In this document: piece by piece, positions 8,106-18,002 of the stretch | Numbering within the stretch: the stretch's first letter is position 1 | How the letters are laid out: each line of letters starts with the position of its first letter | Assembly (NCBI RefSeq): GCF_030159595.1 | Contig: NZ_BSKJ01000001.1 | Span: 860,227-924,226, forward strand | Source: Pseudomonas putida | GTDB taxonomy: Bacteria > Pseudomonadota > Gammaproteobacteria > Pseudomonadales > Pseudomonadaceae | Length of the DNA stretch: 64,000 nucleotides | Direction of reading: 5' to 3' | Position numbers and translations under genes: made by a program | The notes under the pieces: model-generated | Seen by the model: the letters and a program-made list of their open reading frames with translations, nothing else | What the model was told of the DNA's origin: nothing | The model's database searches: none

Positions 8106-8756
8106 ATGGAGCCAGCGTTCTGGTACAAACGGTGGGCCGACAACCAGATCGGCTTTCACCAGGGGCAGGTCAATCCTTACCTGCAGGCGCACTGGCCAGC
8201 ATTGGGCCTTGCGTCTGGCGGTCGCGTTTTGGTGCCTTTGTGCGGCAAAAGCCTTGACCTGGCCTGGTTGGCGGGTCAGGGGTATCGCGTGTTAGGTGTG
8301 GAGCTGTCGCGGCGGGCGGTGGAGGATTTCTTTCGTGAGCATGGGCTTGAGCCCGAGGTGCGTGAGCACGGCGCCTTCCAGGTGTGGCGTCATGGTGATG
8401 TGGAGCTGTGGTGTGGCGATTTCTTTGCGTTGCGGGCGGGTGATATTGGTGACTGTGAGGGGTTCTATGATCGGGCGGCACTGATTGCGTTGCCGCCGCA
8501 GATGCGCCGGCAATACATGCAGGCATTGTCGGCATTGTTGCCGGTGAGCTGTCGGGGGGTGCTGGTGACGCTGGATTATGACCAGGCGCTGCTGGCTGGG
8601 CCGCCGTTTTCGGTGGGGGATGAAGAGGTGCGGCAGGGGTTTGCCAAGTGGCAGTTGGATGAGCTGGAGGTTGCGGAGCTTATTCAGGAAAGTCCGAAGT
8701 TTTCGCAGGCCGGGGTTACCAGTCTGTTGGAGCGGGTGTACCGGGTTAGCCGGTGA
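8106..8756 (+). CDS. tpm: Thiopurine S-methyltransferase (selenium/tellurium methylation)
   Basis: SAM-dependent methyltransferase of 216 residues. Bacterial Tpm methylates thiopurines and converts selenite or tellurite species to volatile methylated forms. Family marks are [14 protein letters not shown] at the N-terminus, the SAM motif [15 protein letters not shown] near 41-55, and the [11 protein letters not shown] strand after it. A perfect AAGGAG lies 6 nt before the ATG. It is convergent with htpX, sharing a bidirectional terminator, and the tpm-htpX neighbourhood is conserved in pseudomonads. Confidence 0.95.
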   Translation: MEPAFWYKRWADNQIGFHQGQVNPYLQAHWPALGLASGGRVLVPLCGKSLDLAWLAGQGYRVLGVELSRRAVEDFFREHGLEPEVREHGAFQVWRHGDVELWCGDFFALRAGDIGDCEGFYDRAALIALPPQMRRQYMQALSALLPVSCRGVLVTLDYDQALLAGPPFSVGDEEVRQGFAKWQLDELEVAELIQESPKFSQAGVTSLLERVYRVSR

Positions 8757-8762
8757 CAGCAT

Positions 8763-8791
8763 AAAAAAGGGCGACCGAAGTCGCCCTTTTT
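8763..8791. terminator. Bidirectional terminator between tpm and htpX
   Basis: AAAAAAGGGCGAC-CGAA-GTCGCCCTTTTT: a stem with flanking A and T runs, serving the convergent ends of tpm and htpX. Confidence 0.93.
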
Positions 8792-8805
8792 GCATTGCTG
8801 GTGGA

Positions 8806-9693
8806 TCAACCGCGACGGCGCAGGGCCTCGATACGGTCTTCCAGCGGCGGGTGGCTCATCAGCAGCCCGGCCAGGCCGTGCTTCAGGCCGCCATTGATGC
8901 CGAAGGCCTTCATCGTATCAGGCATGTGCACCGGCAAGCCTTGCTCCACACGCAGGCGCTGCAGGGCGCCGATCATGGCCGAGGTACCGGCCAGCTGCGC
9001 GCCGGCTTCGTCGGCGCGGTATTCGCGGCGGCGCGAGAACCACATCACGATCATGCTGGCCAGGATGCCCAGGATCAGCTCGGCAACGATGGTCGCCACA
9101 TAGTAGGCAATGCCCTGGCCTTCTTCGTTTTTGAAGATGACCTTGTCGACGAAGTTGCCGATGATGCGTGCGAAGAACATCACGAAGGTGTTCACCACAC
9201 CCTGCACCAGCGCCAGGGTGACCATGTCACCGTTGGCCACATGGCCGATCTCGTGGGCCAGCACCGCGCGCACTTCATCGGGCGAGAAACGCTCCAGCAG
9301 GCCCTGCGACACGGCTACCAGCGCGTCGTTACGGTTCCAGCCGGTGGCGAAGGCGTTGGCCTCGTACGCTGGGAAGATACCCACCTCGGGCATTTTGATG
9401 CCCGCTTCACGCGACAGCTCTTCGACCGTTTGCAACAACCACTGCTCGTGGCGGGTGCGAGGTTGGCTGATGATCTGGGTGCCAGTGGTCATCTTCGCCA
9501 TCCATTTGGAGATGAACAGCGAAACCAGGGAGCCGGCAAAGCCGAACACGGCGCAGAACACCAGCAGGCTGCTGAGGTTCAGGTCGACCCCGTTGGCGGC
9601 CATAAACCCGTTGAAACCGAACAGGCTCAGGGTAATGCTTGCAACCAGCACCACCGCGAGGTTGGTGGCCACAAACAACAGAATGCGCATCAT
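8806..9693 (-). CDS. htpX: Membrane zinc metalloprotease HtpX
   Basis: M48B-family inner-membrane protease of 295 residues that degrades misfolded membrane proteins along with FtsH. There are two N-terminal membrane segments (about 5-25 and 40-60), the zinc site HEIGH at residues 147-151, and two further hydrophobic stretches in the second half, after which the third zinc ligand region EYRADEAGA appears. AGGAGA lies 10 nt before the start. In E. coli htpX is induced by the CpxR envelope stress response; no such box was identified here. Confidence 0.95.
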   Translation of the reverse strand: MMRILLFVATNLAVVLVASITLSLFGFNGFMAANGVDLNLSSLLVFCAVFGFAGSLVSLFISKWMAKMTTGTQIISQPRTRHEQWLLQTVEELSREAGIKMPEVGIFPAYEANAFATGWNRNDALVAVSQGLLERFSPDEVRAVLAHEIGHVANGDMVTLALVQGVVNTFVMFFARIIGNFVDKVIFKNEEGQGIAYYVATIVAELILGILASMIVMWFSRRREYRADEAGAQLAGTSAMIGALQRLRVEQGLPVHMPDTMKAFGINGGLKHGLAGLLMSHPPLEDRIEALRRRG

Positions 9694-9841
9694 GGTTGTT
9701 ACGTTCTCCTGACGGATGAATTGTCGCTTACTGCGGGGTATATAAGGGGCCTGCCGCGCCGATTCAATCGGGCGACTATTTCAAACTGTGTACGGCGGAG
9801 TATGGCAGAGGATGGCGCGGGGGCTGTGGGATAGAGCGTTG

Positions 9842-9862
9842 CAGGATGTAAGAAACATCCTG
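9842..9862. repeat. Short 8-bp hairpin in the alaA-htpX spacer
   Basis: CAGGATGT-AAGAA-ACATCCTG, a perfect 8-bp stem, placed just before the 27-bp inverted repeat pair. Confidence 0.55.
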
Positions 9863-9890
9863 TGAGATTGCAAGGGGCTGCTGTGCAGCC

Positions 9891-9973
9891 CATCGCCGGC
9901 AAGCCAGCTCCCACAGGGACCCCACAATGTTCAGGCCTGTGATGAGCCTGTGGGAGCTGGCTTGCCGGCGATG
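9891..9973. repeat. Perfect 27-bp inverted repeat pair (REP-like element)
   Basis: The left arm (9891-9917), beginning CATCGCCGGCAAGCCAGC, is the exact reverse complement of the right arm (9947-9973), separated by 29 nt. The arm contains AGCTCCCACAGG, a sequence type widely scattered between genes in P. putida. It lies between alaA and htpX, which are co-directional on the minus strand, and would form a long hairpin at the 3' end of the alaA transcript. Confidence 0.85.
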
Positions 9974-9983
9974 AGGTCAGTAC

Positions 9984-11195
9984 TTACTGCGAATAAGTCC
10001 GCAGGAAATTACCGATCCGGCCAATCGCCGCTTCGAGGTCATCCACACGCGGCAAGGTCACCACGCGGAAGTGGTCCGGCCAAGGCCAGTTGAACGCTGT
10101 ACCTTGCACGATCAGCAGCTTTTCCGACAGCAGCAGGTCAAGCGCGAACTTCTCGTCGTTGAGAATCGGGCACACCTTAGGGTCGATACGCGGGAACGCA
10201 TACAGCGCACCCATCGGCTTCACGCAGCTCACGCCGGGGATGTCGTTGAGCAGCTCGTAGGTGCGGTTGCGCTGCTCCAGCAGGCGGCCTGGCGGCAGCA
10301 CCAGGTCGTTGATGCTCTGGTAGCCGCCCAGTGCGGTCTGGATGGCATGCTGGGCCGGTACGTTGGCGCACAGGCGCATGTTGGCCAGCATGTCGATGCC
10401 TTCGATGTAGCTTAGCGCGTGGTGCTTGGGCCCGGAGATGATCAGCCAGCCGGAACGGAAGCCCGCCACACGGTACGACTTGGACAGGCCGTTGAAGGTC
10501 AGGCACAGCAGGTCGGGTGCCAGCGATGCGGTGCTGATGTGCACGGCTTCGTCGTAGAGGATCTTGTCGTAGATCTCGTCGGAGAACACCACCAGGTTGT
10601 GCTGGCGGGCCAGCTCCAGCATGCCCAGCAGCAGCGCTTTGGAGTACACCGCGCCGGTCGGGTTGTTCGGGTTGATGATCACCAGGGCCTTGGTGTTCGG
10701 GGTGATCTTGGCCTTGATGTCTTCAAGGTCGGGGAACCAGTCGGCCTGCTCGTCGCACAGGTAGTGCACCGGCTTGCCGCCGGCCAGGCTCACGGCGGCG
10801 GTCCACAGCGGGTAGTCGGGGGCCGGGATCAGCACTTCGTCGCCGTTGTTCAGCAGCGCCTGCATCGACATGACGATCAGCTCGGACACGCCGTTGCCGA
10901 GGTAGATGTCCTCGATGGTGACGCCTTCGATTTCTTTTTGCTGGCAGTACTGCATCACTGCCTTGCGCGCGCTGAACAGGCCCTTGGAGTCGCTGTAGCC
11001 CTGTGCGGTGGGCAGGTTGCGGATCACATCCTGGAGGATTTCATCGGGCGCCTCGAAGCCAAACGGCGCCGGGTTGCCGATGTTCAGCTTGAGGATGCGG
11101 TGGCCTTCCTCTTCCAGGCGCTTGGCGTGCTTGAGCACTGGGCCGCGAATGTCGTAGCAGACATTGGCGAGCTTGTTCGATTTGCTGAACTGCAT
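9984..11195 (-). CDS. alaA: Glutamate-pyruvate (alanine) aminotransferase AlaA
   Basis: PLP-dependent class I aminotransferase of 403 residues that makes alanine from pyruvate and glutamate. The PLP-binding Lys239 lies in NGLSKSYRVAGFRSGW, with NPNNPTGAVYS at about 175-185, VFSDEIYD around 203-210 and Arg at the C-terminal substrate site. Closest characterised relative by motif is E. coli AlaA (YfbQ). It is divergent from msrB; a 7-bp dyad GTGCCAG/CTGGCAC (11261-11283) lies in the spacer. Confidence 0.9.
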   Translation of the reverse strand: MQFSKSNKLANVCYDIRGPVLKHAKRLEEEGHRILKLNIGNPAPFGFEAPDEILQDVIRNLPTAQGYSDSKGLFSARKAVMQYCQQKEIEGVTIEDIYLGNGVSELIVMSMQALLNNGDEVLIPAPDYPLWTAAVSLAGGKPVHYLCDEQADWFPDLEDIKAKITPNTKALVIINPNNPTGAVYSKALLLGMLELARQHNLVVFSDEIYDKILYDEAVHISTASLAPDLLCLTFNGLSKSYRVAGFRSGWLIISGPKHHALSYIEGIDMLANMRLCANVPAQHAIQTALGGYQSINDLVLPPGRLLEQRNRTYELLNDIPGVSCVKPMGALYAFPRIDPKVCPILNDEKFALDLLLSEKLLIVQGTAFNWPWPDHFRVVTLPRVDDLEAAIGRIGNFLRTYSQ

Positions 11196-11362
11196 GATGG
11201 GATCCCGATATGAGAAAACGCGCTACGCCCCGCCGAAAGGTTTGAAACGGCAGGAAGCGGGTGCCAGACTGAACGCCTGGCACACGAAGCCAACTAATAT
11301 ACGTGCCACCCGCGCCCCGGAAAAGCGGTGCGGGGTGAAATTCAGCCTGCCGAGGTTTCCAC

Positions 11363-11758
11363 ATGCAAAAGATCGAAAAAACCCTGGAACAATGGCGGTC
11401 GATGCTTGACCCCGAGCAGTACCAGGTATGCCGCCTCAAAGGCACCGAGCGGCCGTTCAGCGGCAAGTACAACAGCGAGCGCCGCGATGGTATCTACCAC
11501 TGCATCTGCTGCAGCTCGAAACTGTTCGATGCGCAGACCAAGTTCGACGCCGGCTGCGGCTGGCCGAGCTTCTACGCGCCGATCGAGGACAGCGCGATGA
11601 TCGAGATCCGTGACACCTCCCACGGCATGATCCGCACCGAGGTCACCTGCGCCCGCTGCGATGCGCACCTGGGCCATGTGTTCCCCGATGGCCCACCACC
11701 GACCGGCTTGCGCTACTGTATAAACTCGGTGTGCATCGACTTGCGCCCGCGCGACTGA
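11363..11758 (+). CDS. msrB: Peptide methionine-(R)-S-oxide reductase MsrB
   Basis: Reduces the R epimer of methionine sulfoxide in proteins. Length is 131 residues. Structural zinc is held by Cys47, Cys50, Cys96 and Cys99; the catalytic Cys119 is in GLRYCINS and Cys65 in DAGCGWPSF is a candidate resolving residue. It is followed 13 bp later by a glutathione peroxidase gene on the same strand, so the two probably form an oxidative-repair operon. Confidence 0.95.
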   Translation: MQKIEKTLEQWRSMLDPEQYQVCRLKGTERPFSGKYNSERRDGIYHCICCSSKLFDAQTKFDAGCGWPSFYAPIEDSAMIEIRDTSHGMIRTEVTCARCDAHLGHVFPDGPPPTGLRYCINSVCIDLRPRD

Positions 11759-11771
11759 CCGGAGCCCGAAC

Positions 11772-12249
<478 letters not shown>

Positions 12250-12260
<11 letters not shown>

Positions 12261-14565
12261 AAGGCACCCAGTGGTCGACCAGGGCCAATAGCTCTTCGCG
12301 GCGGAACGGCTTGGCCAGGTAGTCGTTCATGCCCGCCGCCCGGCAGCGTTCGCGCTCTTCGGGCATGGCGTTGGCGGTGAGTGCAACGATGGGCAGGTGT
12401 GGCCAGCGGCCGCTCTGGCGAATGCGCCGGCTGGCTTCGTAGCCGTCCATGACCGGCATGTTGCAGTCCATCAGCACCAGGTCGAATTCATCTTGCTCCA
12501 GCAACTCCAGGGCCTCGGCGCCCTGGGTGGCCAGCTGCACCTGGCAGCCGAGCTTGGCCAGCATGCCTTTGGCCACGAGCTGATTCACCGGGTTGTCCTC
12601 TACCAGCAAAATCCGCGCACGCCCTTGCTCCAGGGTTATGGCCGGGGTGGCCAGTGGGTGTTCGGGCTCATGGCCTTGCAAGGTGCGGCGCAGCGTCTGG
12701 TACAGGGCGTTACGTGCCAATGGCCGGGCCAGTTGATGCAAGGGTGCCAAGGCCAGCGACTGCTCGTTGGGCAGGAAGTTGCCGTAGGCGGTTACCAGCA
12801 GAATCGGCGTTTTCAGTGCCGGGCGCAGTTCGAACAGGTGGTCCACGTCGTCGGTGATCAACAGGTCGATCGCTGTGGTGTCCAGCGTGGCGCTGCTGTC
12901 ATGGCGCTGGTAGGCCAGCCCCCAGGCGGGCAGCAGGTTCTGCAACAGTTCATTGAGCCCGCTACCGGCTGCAGTCAGCGCGGCCACACGGCCATGCAGT
13001 GCTGTCGGCGGGATGGCTTCGGTGTGCACGGTCAGTGGCAGTTCGGCCGTGAAGCAACTGCCAAAGCCCGGCTCGGAGCGAATGTGCAGGTGGCCTTGCA
13101 TGGCCTTGCACAGGTTGCGGGTCAGCGCCAGGCCCAGGCCAGTGCCGCCGTACTGGCGGGTGATGCCGGCACCGGCCTGGGTGAATGGCTGGAAGATTCG
13201 CGCCTGGGCTTCTTCGGGGATGCCAATGCCGGTATCACGTACCTCCAGGCGCACACCGCCGACGATCGTCACCAGGCGTATATCGACACGGCCGAAGCGG
13301 GTGAACTTGAGCGCGTTGGACAGCAGGTTGCTGACAATCTGCCGTACCCGCGTGGGGTCGCCGAGCACGCTGCTGGGGAAGTCGCGGGCGATCAGGCAGG
13401 TCAGCTCTACGCTTTGCGCGGTGTTCTGCGACAGCAGGTTGGCGGTGTCTTCCACCATCGAGCCCATGTCGAACGCGATGCGCTCCAGCTCCAGCTGGCC
13501 TGCATCGAACTTGGACAGGTCGAGGATATCGTTCAGCAGCTCCACCAGCACCTTGCCCGAGTCGTGGGCAATTGCCAGCTGCTGGCGTTGCTCGCTGGGC
13601 AACGGGTTGTCCAGCGCCAGGGCGATCATGCCGAGCAGGCCGTTGAGCGGGGTGCGGATTTCGTGGCTCATGTTGGCCAGGAAGGCGGCGCGCGCCTGGG
13701 CCATGTCCAGCGCGCGGCTGCGGGCTTGCTCCAGCTCCTGGTTGGACAGGCTCAGGCTGCTGTTGCTGGCTTTCAGCTCGTTGGTGCGTGCCGAGACGAT
13801 GTCTTCCAGCTCGTTGAGGTACTGGGTCAGGCGGTTTTCCGCGGTGCGCCGTTGTTCGATCTCGGTGGCCATGCTGACGAACTGCTGGTTGGCGACCTTC
13901 ACCAGTACACCGATCTCGTCGTGTTCGTGCCCGTGTGGGCATTCAAGGCGGGTTTGCCGGGGTTTGCGCGGGTCGCTGCCGCTGAGCGCGCCGATCACTG
14001 TCACCAGTGGCTTGGTCAGCATCATGTAGAACAACGCCAGCAGGATGCCGGTCAGTACCAGGCTGCGGGCGAAGCCGTTGAGCAGGGTGATGCCGGCACG
14101 GTCGAGGAAGCGGCTGCCGAAGGCGTAGGTGTCGACGTCCAGGTACAGGGTGCCGAGGTATTCCTCGGGCATGTGGGTGAGGTAAAGGCGTTCCTTGAAC
14201 TGGCGCTGTTCGCCGAACAGAAAGTCGCTCAGTGGCCGGTAGCGGTCCTCCTGCCTGGGCCGCTCGACGTCGGCCAGTACCGTTTCGTTGTTGTCGATCA
14301 GCCGCGCGCGGAGGATGGCGGGCGATTGCAGCAGGCCACGCGTCAGCTCCAGCGCCAGTTCTGCGTCGATGTTGTAGGCGATGCGCGAGGCCGGGTTGTG
14401 GCTGATTTGCAGCAAGGCGCGCACTTCGCGGTTGATGGACGCGTCTTCGCTGGCATAATCGATGCCGATCTGGATGAGACTGAGCAATGTTCCCAGGATG
14501 AAGCCGACCAGGACTGTCAACCGGGCTTGCTTGTATGACAGGCGATTGGTGAACTTGATATCCAT
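12250..14565 (-). CDS. sagS: Hybrid sensor histidine kinase, SagS orthologue
   Basis: Inner-membrane two-component kinase of 771 residues. Segments in order: membrane helix about 16-36, periplasmic sensory domain 37-165, second helix 166-186, a coiled-coil linker near 235-290, HisKA with His301 in FLANMSHEIRTPLNG, HATPase with DTGIGIP (444-450) and GGTGLGLAL (473-481), a degenerate receiver-like stretch, and a C-terminal receiver with Asp700 in LVLMDCNMPVMDGYE. There is no C-terminal HPt, so the phosphoryl group must leave through a separate HPt protein; in P. aeruginosa SagS feeds HptB and controls biofilm transition. Identity rests on domain order, length and gpx/msrB/alaA/htpX synteny. The start at 14565 removes an unsupported 14-residue extension. 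Confidence 0.8.
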
Positions 14566-14683
14566 GAGTCCCGAGCCGGTTTCACGTCCCTTGCGCTGCG
14601 CAAGCATAGCCGAATAGCCCCGGCAGCTGGCGGGCCTGTCACATATTCAGCTGGAAATCTCACCTGTCTTGTTAGGAGTCGTC

Positions 14684-15571
14684 ATGGACGCTCGCTTGAT
14701 TGCTTTCCTGGACCGCGCCGAATCGGTACTGGCGCGCCTCGAACCCTTACTGCCGGCACAACGCCCGGACATTGACTGGGGCGTCACCCTGGCCGCCCGC
14801 TGGCAGCGCGATGGCCGCAGCGGCTACCTGCTGCCGCTGGACGTCAGCCTGGACATCCGCCTGACCGACCTGATCGGTGTCGACAAACAGCGCGACCAGC
14901 TGGGCCGCAACACCCACCAGTTCATCAATGGCTTGCCGGCCAACCACGCATTGCTGTGGGGCTCGCGTGGTACCGGCAAGTCGTCGCTGGTGCGTGCCTT
15001 GCTGGCCGAACATGCCGACGCCGGCCTGCGCCTGATCGAAATCGAACGCGACCACCTGGCCGACCTGCCACGCGTGGTCGAGCAGCTGCAGAAGCTGCCG
15101 CAACGCTTCGTCCTGTTCTGCGACGACCTGTCGTTCGAAGCGGGGGAGGGCGACTACCGGGTGCTTAAAAGCGTGCTTGACGGCTCGCTGGAACAGGCCC
15201 CGGACAACGTGCTGCTGTACGCCACTTCCAACCGCCGCCACCTGGTGCCGGAGAAAGAGAGCGACAACGAGAACTGGAAGCGCGTGGACGGCGAGCTGCA
15301 CCCCAGCGAAGCCGTGGAAGACAAGATCGCCTTGTCTGACCGCTTTGGCCTGTGGCTGTCGTTCTACCCCTTTACCCAAGACCACTTCCTGAATGTGGTC
15401 GAACACTGGATCGGTCAGCTGGCGCGCCCTGCGGGCCTTGCCTGGCAGCGTACCGAAGAACTCGACATCCTCGCCGTGCGCTGGGCCACTGGCCGCGGTA
15501 ACCGTAATGGCCGATGTGCCTATCAGTTCGCCCGCTACTGGGTCGGGCTGCAATTGCTGGAGCAAAAGTAA
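14684..15571 (+). CDS. DUF815 AAA+-type ATP-binding protein
   Basis: Cytoplasmic P-loop ATPase of 295 residues. Walker A GSRGTGKSS is at 93-101, the Walker B-like FVLFCDDLSFE around 146-156, and a sensor-like LLYATSNRRHL follows, matching the DUF815 family. Biological role is not established. TTAGGAG precedes the ATG at 14684. It ends on the base before the next gene, and the tight spacing suggests an operon with the methionine sulfoxide reductase. It is divergent from sagS. Confidence 0.85.
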   Translation: MDARLIAFLDRAESVLARLEPLLPAQRPDIDWGVTLAARWQRDGRSGYLLPLDVSLDIRLTDLIGVDKQRDQLGRNTHQFINGLPANHALLWGSRGTGKSSLVRALLAEHADAGLRLIEIERDHLADLPRVVEQLQKLPQRFVLFCDDLSFEAGEGDYRVLKSVLDGSLEQAPDNVLLYATSNRRHLVPEKESDNENWKRVDGELHPSEAVEDKIALSDRFGLWLSFYPFTQDHFLNVVEHWIGQLARPAGLAWQRTEELDILAVRWATGRGNRNGRCAYQFARYWVGLQLLEQK

Positions 15572-16054
15572 ATGATCGACCTCAATGCCAGTGGCGCCGG
15601 CCTCGACGGCTACAACCTGCTGGCGGCGCAAGTGCAGGCGCTGTTTGCCGACGAGCGTGACTTCATCGCCAATGCCGCGCAGTTTTCGGCGTTTCTGTTT
15701 AACCAGGTGGACGACCTGAACTGGGCGGGGTTCTACCTCAACCGCAACGAAGAGCTGGTGCTGGGCCCGTTCCAGGGCCAGGTGGCGTGTGTGCGCATTC
15801 CGTTCAGCAAGGGCGTGTGCGGGGCGGCGGCAGCCACCCGGCAGACCCAGCGGGTGGAGGATGTGCATGCGTTCCCCGGGCACATTGCCTGTGACAGCGC
15901 GTCCAACAGCGAGCTGGTGATCCCGTTGGTGAAGGAAGGCAGGTTGATCGGGGTGCTGGACCTGGACAGTCCGAAGGTTGGGCGGTTCAGTGAAGCGGAT
16001 CAGGCGGGGCTGGAGCGGTTGGCGGTGATCTTTCTGGAGCTGACAGACTGCTGA
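15572..16054 (+). CDS. msrC: Free methionine-(R)-sulfoxide reductase (GAF domain)
   Basis: GAF-fold enzyme of 160 residues that reduces free, not protein-bound, methionine-R-sulfoxide. The three redox cysteines are Cys73, Cys83 and Cys107, with the 10- and 24-residue spacings of E. coli fRMsr (Cys84, 94, 118). Other marks are DLNWAGFYL, FSKGVCGAAA and VIGVLDLDSP-type sequence at the C-terminal GAF strand. It directly follows the DUF815 gene and lies 4 kb from msrB, giving two methionine sulfoxide repair enzymes in one neighbourhood. Confidence 0.92.
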   Translation: MIDLNASGAGLDGYNLLAAQVQALFADERDFIANAAQFSAFLFNQVDDLNWAGFYLNRNEELVLGPFQGQVACVRIPFSKGVCGAAAATRQTQRVEDVHAFPGHIACDSASNSELVIPLVKEGRLIGVLDLDSPKVGRFSEADQAGLERLAVIFLELTDC

Positions 16055-16066
16055 CTATTGTGCTGT

Positions 16067-16112
16067 CTGTGCCGGCCTCTTCGCGGGCTTGCCCGCGAAG
16101 AGGCCGGCACAG
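16067..16112. repeat. P. putida REP palindrome
   Basis: A 21-bp perfect stem: left arm 16067-16087 (CTGTGCCGGCCTCTTCGCGGG), loop CTTG, right arm 16092-16112. This is the REP type described in P. putida KT2440. It lies between the convergent ends of the msrC-type gene and the next minus-strand gene and may act as a terminator or IS target. Confidence 0.9.
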
Positions 16113-16121
16113 GTTAACGCA

Positions 16122-16889
16122 TCAGTCGTACATCACCTTCTTCTTCCAGGTCTCTTCCTCATCGGTCTTGAGCCCGTCTGTCAGTGCGTTGTGCTCATCC
16201 TCCGCCGGTGCCATGCGGTCCAGCACCTGGGCGTTGGCCCGGGCCAGCAGCTTCTCCAGATAGGTCAACTGCTCTTCATACACCTTCGGCTCCGGCTGCT
16301 TGCGCAGGTACTGCACGCCACGCTCGAACGCCAGGCGCGCCTGGCCCGGCTGGTTCTTTTGCAGGGCCTGCTGGCCAAGGTTGTTGAAGAACTCGATATG
16401 CAATAGCACCAGGATATGGCGGATTTCCTTGACCCAGTGCTTGGCCTCGGGTGCTGGCAAGAAGCCTTCCTGGGCGGCGCGGGTTACCTGGTTGTGCATG
16501 GCCTCCAGCAAGAAGCGCACGTCCTTGGCCTTGACCTCGGTGTGGATCGGGTTGGGCGGGTTGTTCACTGGTATCTTGTCGCCCAGGGCAATCAACCCCT
16601 CCAGCTCGGCGATGCGCGCTTTCAGCTCGGCATTGTGCTTGTCCACCGCCAGCTGGCGCTGGTTGAGGTTCAGCTCCAGGCGGGTCAGCAGCAGTTTGAG
16701 GGCCGGGGTCATGAACTGGCCGGGGAAGGTCTCGGTGATTTCGCCACAGCGGCGCAGGCGGTCGGCCAACTCGACCCTCGTCCGGACGCGTTCGATCTTG
16801 CCGTTCTCGACCACATTGTTGAGGTAGCCGATCACGATCAGCAACGCGATGCCCGCCACGATGAGCAGGGTGATCAGAAGTGGTGTCAC
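16122..16889 (-). CDS. Membrane-anchored protein of unknown function
   Basis: Protein of 255 residues. Residues 3-25 form one hydrophobic N-terminal anchor (LLITLLIVAGIALLIVIGYL). The rest is charged and mostly helical, with a likely coiled coil around 75-105 and TPR-like sequence around 165-225 (LGQQALQKNQPGQARLAFERG). The C-terminus is lysine-rich. I do not recognise a named family. It stands alone between a REP and the tRNA array, on the strand opposite to both neighbours. Confidence 0.75.
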   Translation of the reverse strand: MTPLLITLLIVAGIALLIVIGYLNNVVENGKIERVRTRVELADRLRRCGEITETFPGQFMTPALKLLLTRLELNLNQRQLAVDKHNAELKARIAELEGLIALGDKIPVNNPPNPIHTEVKAKDVRFLLEAMHNQVTRAAQEGFLPAPEAKHWVKEIRHILVLLHIEFFNNLGQQALQKNQPGQARLAFERGVQYLRKQPEPKVYEEQLTYLEKLLARANAQVLDRMAPAEDEHNALTDGLKTDEEETWKKKVMYD

Positions 16890-17059
16890 CGTTAATGCCT
16901 CATTGAAGAAGAATTACAGCTTTGAGTGTAGTGAGTTCGCCGGAGGACGAACAGCGGCTATATGCCGGCACTGGCCTCTCTCTCTATCGACCACCCGCCC
17001 CGCATCTGCACCTCCACCCACCCGGAAGTCATTGATTTAAATAAATTTCTACAAAGGGG

Positions 17060-17088
17060 TTGACGCACCTTCGAACCATCCATAGAAT
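17060..17088 (+). promoter_or_regulatory. Sigma70 promoter of the tRNA-Glu/Gly array
   Basis: -35 TTGACG (17060-17065) and -10 TAGAAT (17083-17088) are separated by 17 bp, followed by a GC-rich discriminator GCGCGCC typical of stringently controlled stable-RNA promoters. The first tRNA starts 75 bp downstream. Confidence 0.8.
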
Positions 17089-17162
17089 GCGCGCCACTTG
17101 CAGCGTAAAGCACACAGCGAAACGCGGCAGGGAGTGAAAGCAGGCAGTAATGCCAGCAGCGT

Positions 17163-17238
17163 GTCCCCTTCGTCTAGTGGCCTAGGACACCGCCCTTTCA
17201 CGGCGGTAACAGGGGTTCGAGTCCCCTAGGGGACGCCA
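17163..17238 (+). tRNA. tRNA-Glu (UUC)
   Basis: 76 nt with encoded CCA. Acceptor GTCCCCT pairs with AGGGGAC, the anticodon loop is CUUUCAC with anticodon UUC, and the T-loop TTCGAGT is present. The sequence is identical to the copies at 17409 and 63925. Confidence 0.97.
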
Positions 17239-17241
17239 TTT

Positions 17242-17317
<76 letters not shown>

Positions 17318-17408
17318 GTTTCTCCGGCAACGCTTGACGGCGGTGCAGGAAAAGAAAATCCAGGGTGAATCGTGAGGTTCAAGTCTGGTGCACTGAAAAG
17401 TGTTGTGT

Positions 17409-17484
17409 GTCCCCTTCGTCTAGTGGCCTAGGACACCGCCCTTTCACGGCGGTAACAGGGGTTCGAGTCCCCTAGGGGACGCCA
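17409..17484 (+). tRNA. tRNA-Glu (UUC), second copy
   Basis: Identical to the copy at 17163, with anticodon UUC and encoded CCA. It is part of a duplicated Glu-Gly unit. Confidence 0.97.
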
Positions 17485-17487
17485 TTT

Positions 17488-17563
<76 letters not shown>

Positions 17564-17649
17564 GTTTAAATACTGTGGCGTCTATGCGGTGCAGTGGTGG
17601 TGAAGGTCTTCATGGCGCTTCACGCCGATAGCGGTAAAAGCTTCACAAT

Positions 17650-17725
<76 letters not shown>

Positions 17726-17767
17726 AATACAGGTTTACAGGGTTGAATCAAGCTTTGTGAATCTTCG

Positions 17768-17793
17768 AAAAAAGACGCTTCGGCGTCTTTTTT
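17768..17793 (+). terminator. Terminator of the tRNA array
   Basis: AAAAAAGACGC-TTCG-GCGTCTTTTTT: a UUCG-capped stem with T run, 43 nt after the last tRNA. Confidence 0.92.
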
Positions 17794-17825
17794 CGTTTCT
17801 GATCATTTGTTTTTAGCGTTACACA

Positions 17826-17858
17826 GGCCGCAGGGTATTCACCCGGCGGCCTTTTTTT
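17826..17858 (+). terminator. Second plus-strand terminator-like hairpin, orphaned
   Basis: GGCCGC (17826-17831) and GCGGCC (17846-17851) flank a 14-nt loop and are followed by T7. It points along the + strand although no plus-strand gene lies between it and the tRNA terminator, so it may be left over from a deleted gene. Confidence 0.6.
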
Positions 17859-17863
17859 GCGCG

Positions 17864-18000
17864 TTATTTGTAGCTTACGGTAAAGGTCAGCCCCCCCTCG
17901 GCCAAGCCTGGGGTTACCACCGGAGCGGTCTGATAGTAGCGCGCTTGAAAGTCCAGCTGGGTGATGCCAATGCTCACTGGCTTGACAAACTCATCTGATT
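17864..18000 (-). pseudogene. Truncated fimbrial pilin (C-terminal fragment only)
   Basis: Reading from about 18000 to the stop at 17864 gives about 44 residues ending LDFQARYYQTAPVV...LTFTVSYK. ARYY plus an aromatic-rich last strand is the signature of the C-terminal beta-strand of type 1-family pilins. The signal peptide, the cysteine pair and most of the immunoglobulin fold are missing. At about 18000 the homology stops and the sequence becomes the antisense of an autotransporter barrel. It is co-directional with the pilin and chaperone genes at 20-21.4 kb, so it is probably the tail of the same operon. Confidence 0.7.
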
Positions 18001-18002
18001 GC

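Noticed and set aside
12397..14538. 713-residue plus-strand open frame antisense to sagS
   Set aside because: The minus frame carries complete kinase and receiver motifs; the antisense frame has Gln/Val/Ala-biased composition with no fold.
16067..16112. Palindrome as the end of an insertion sequence
   Set aside because: It matches the P. putida REP type; there is no transposase or second end nearby.
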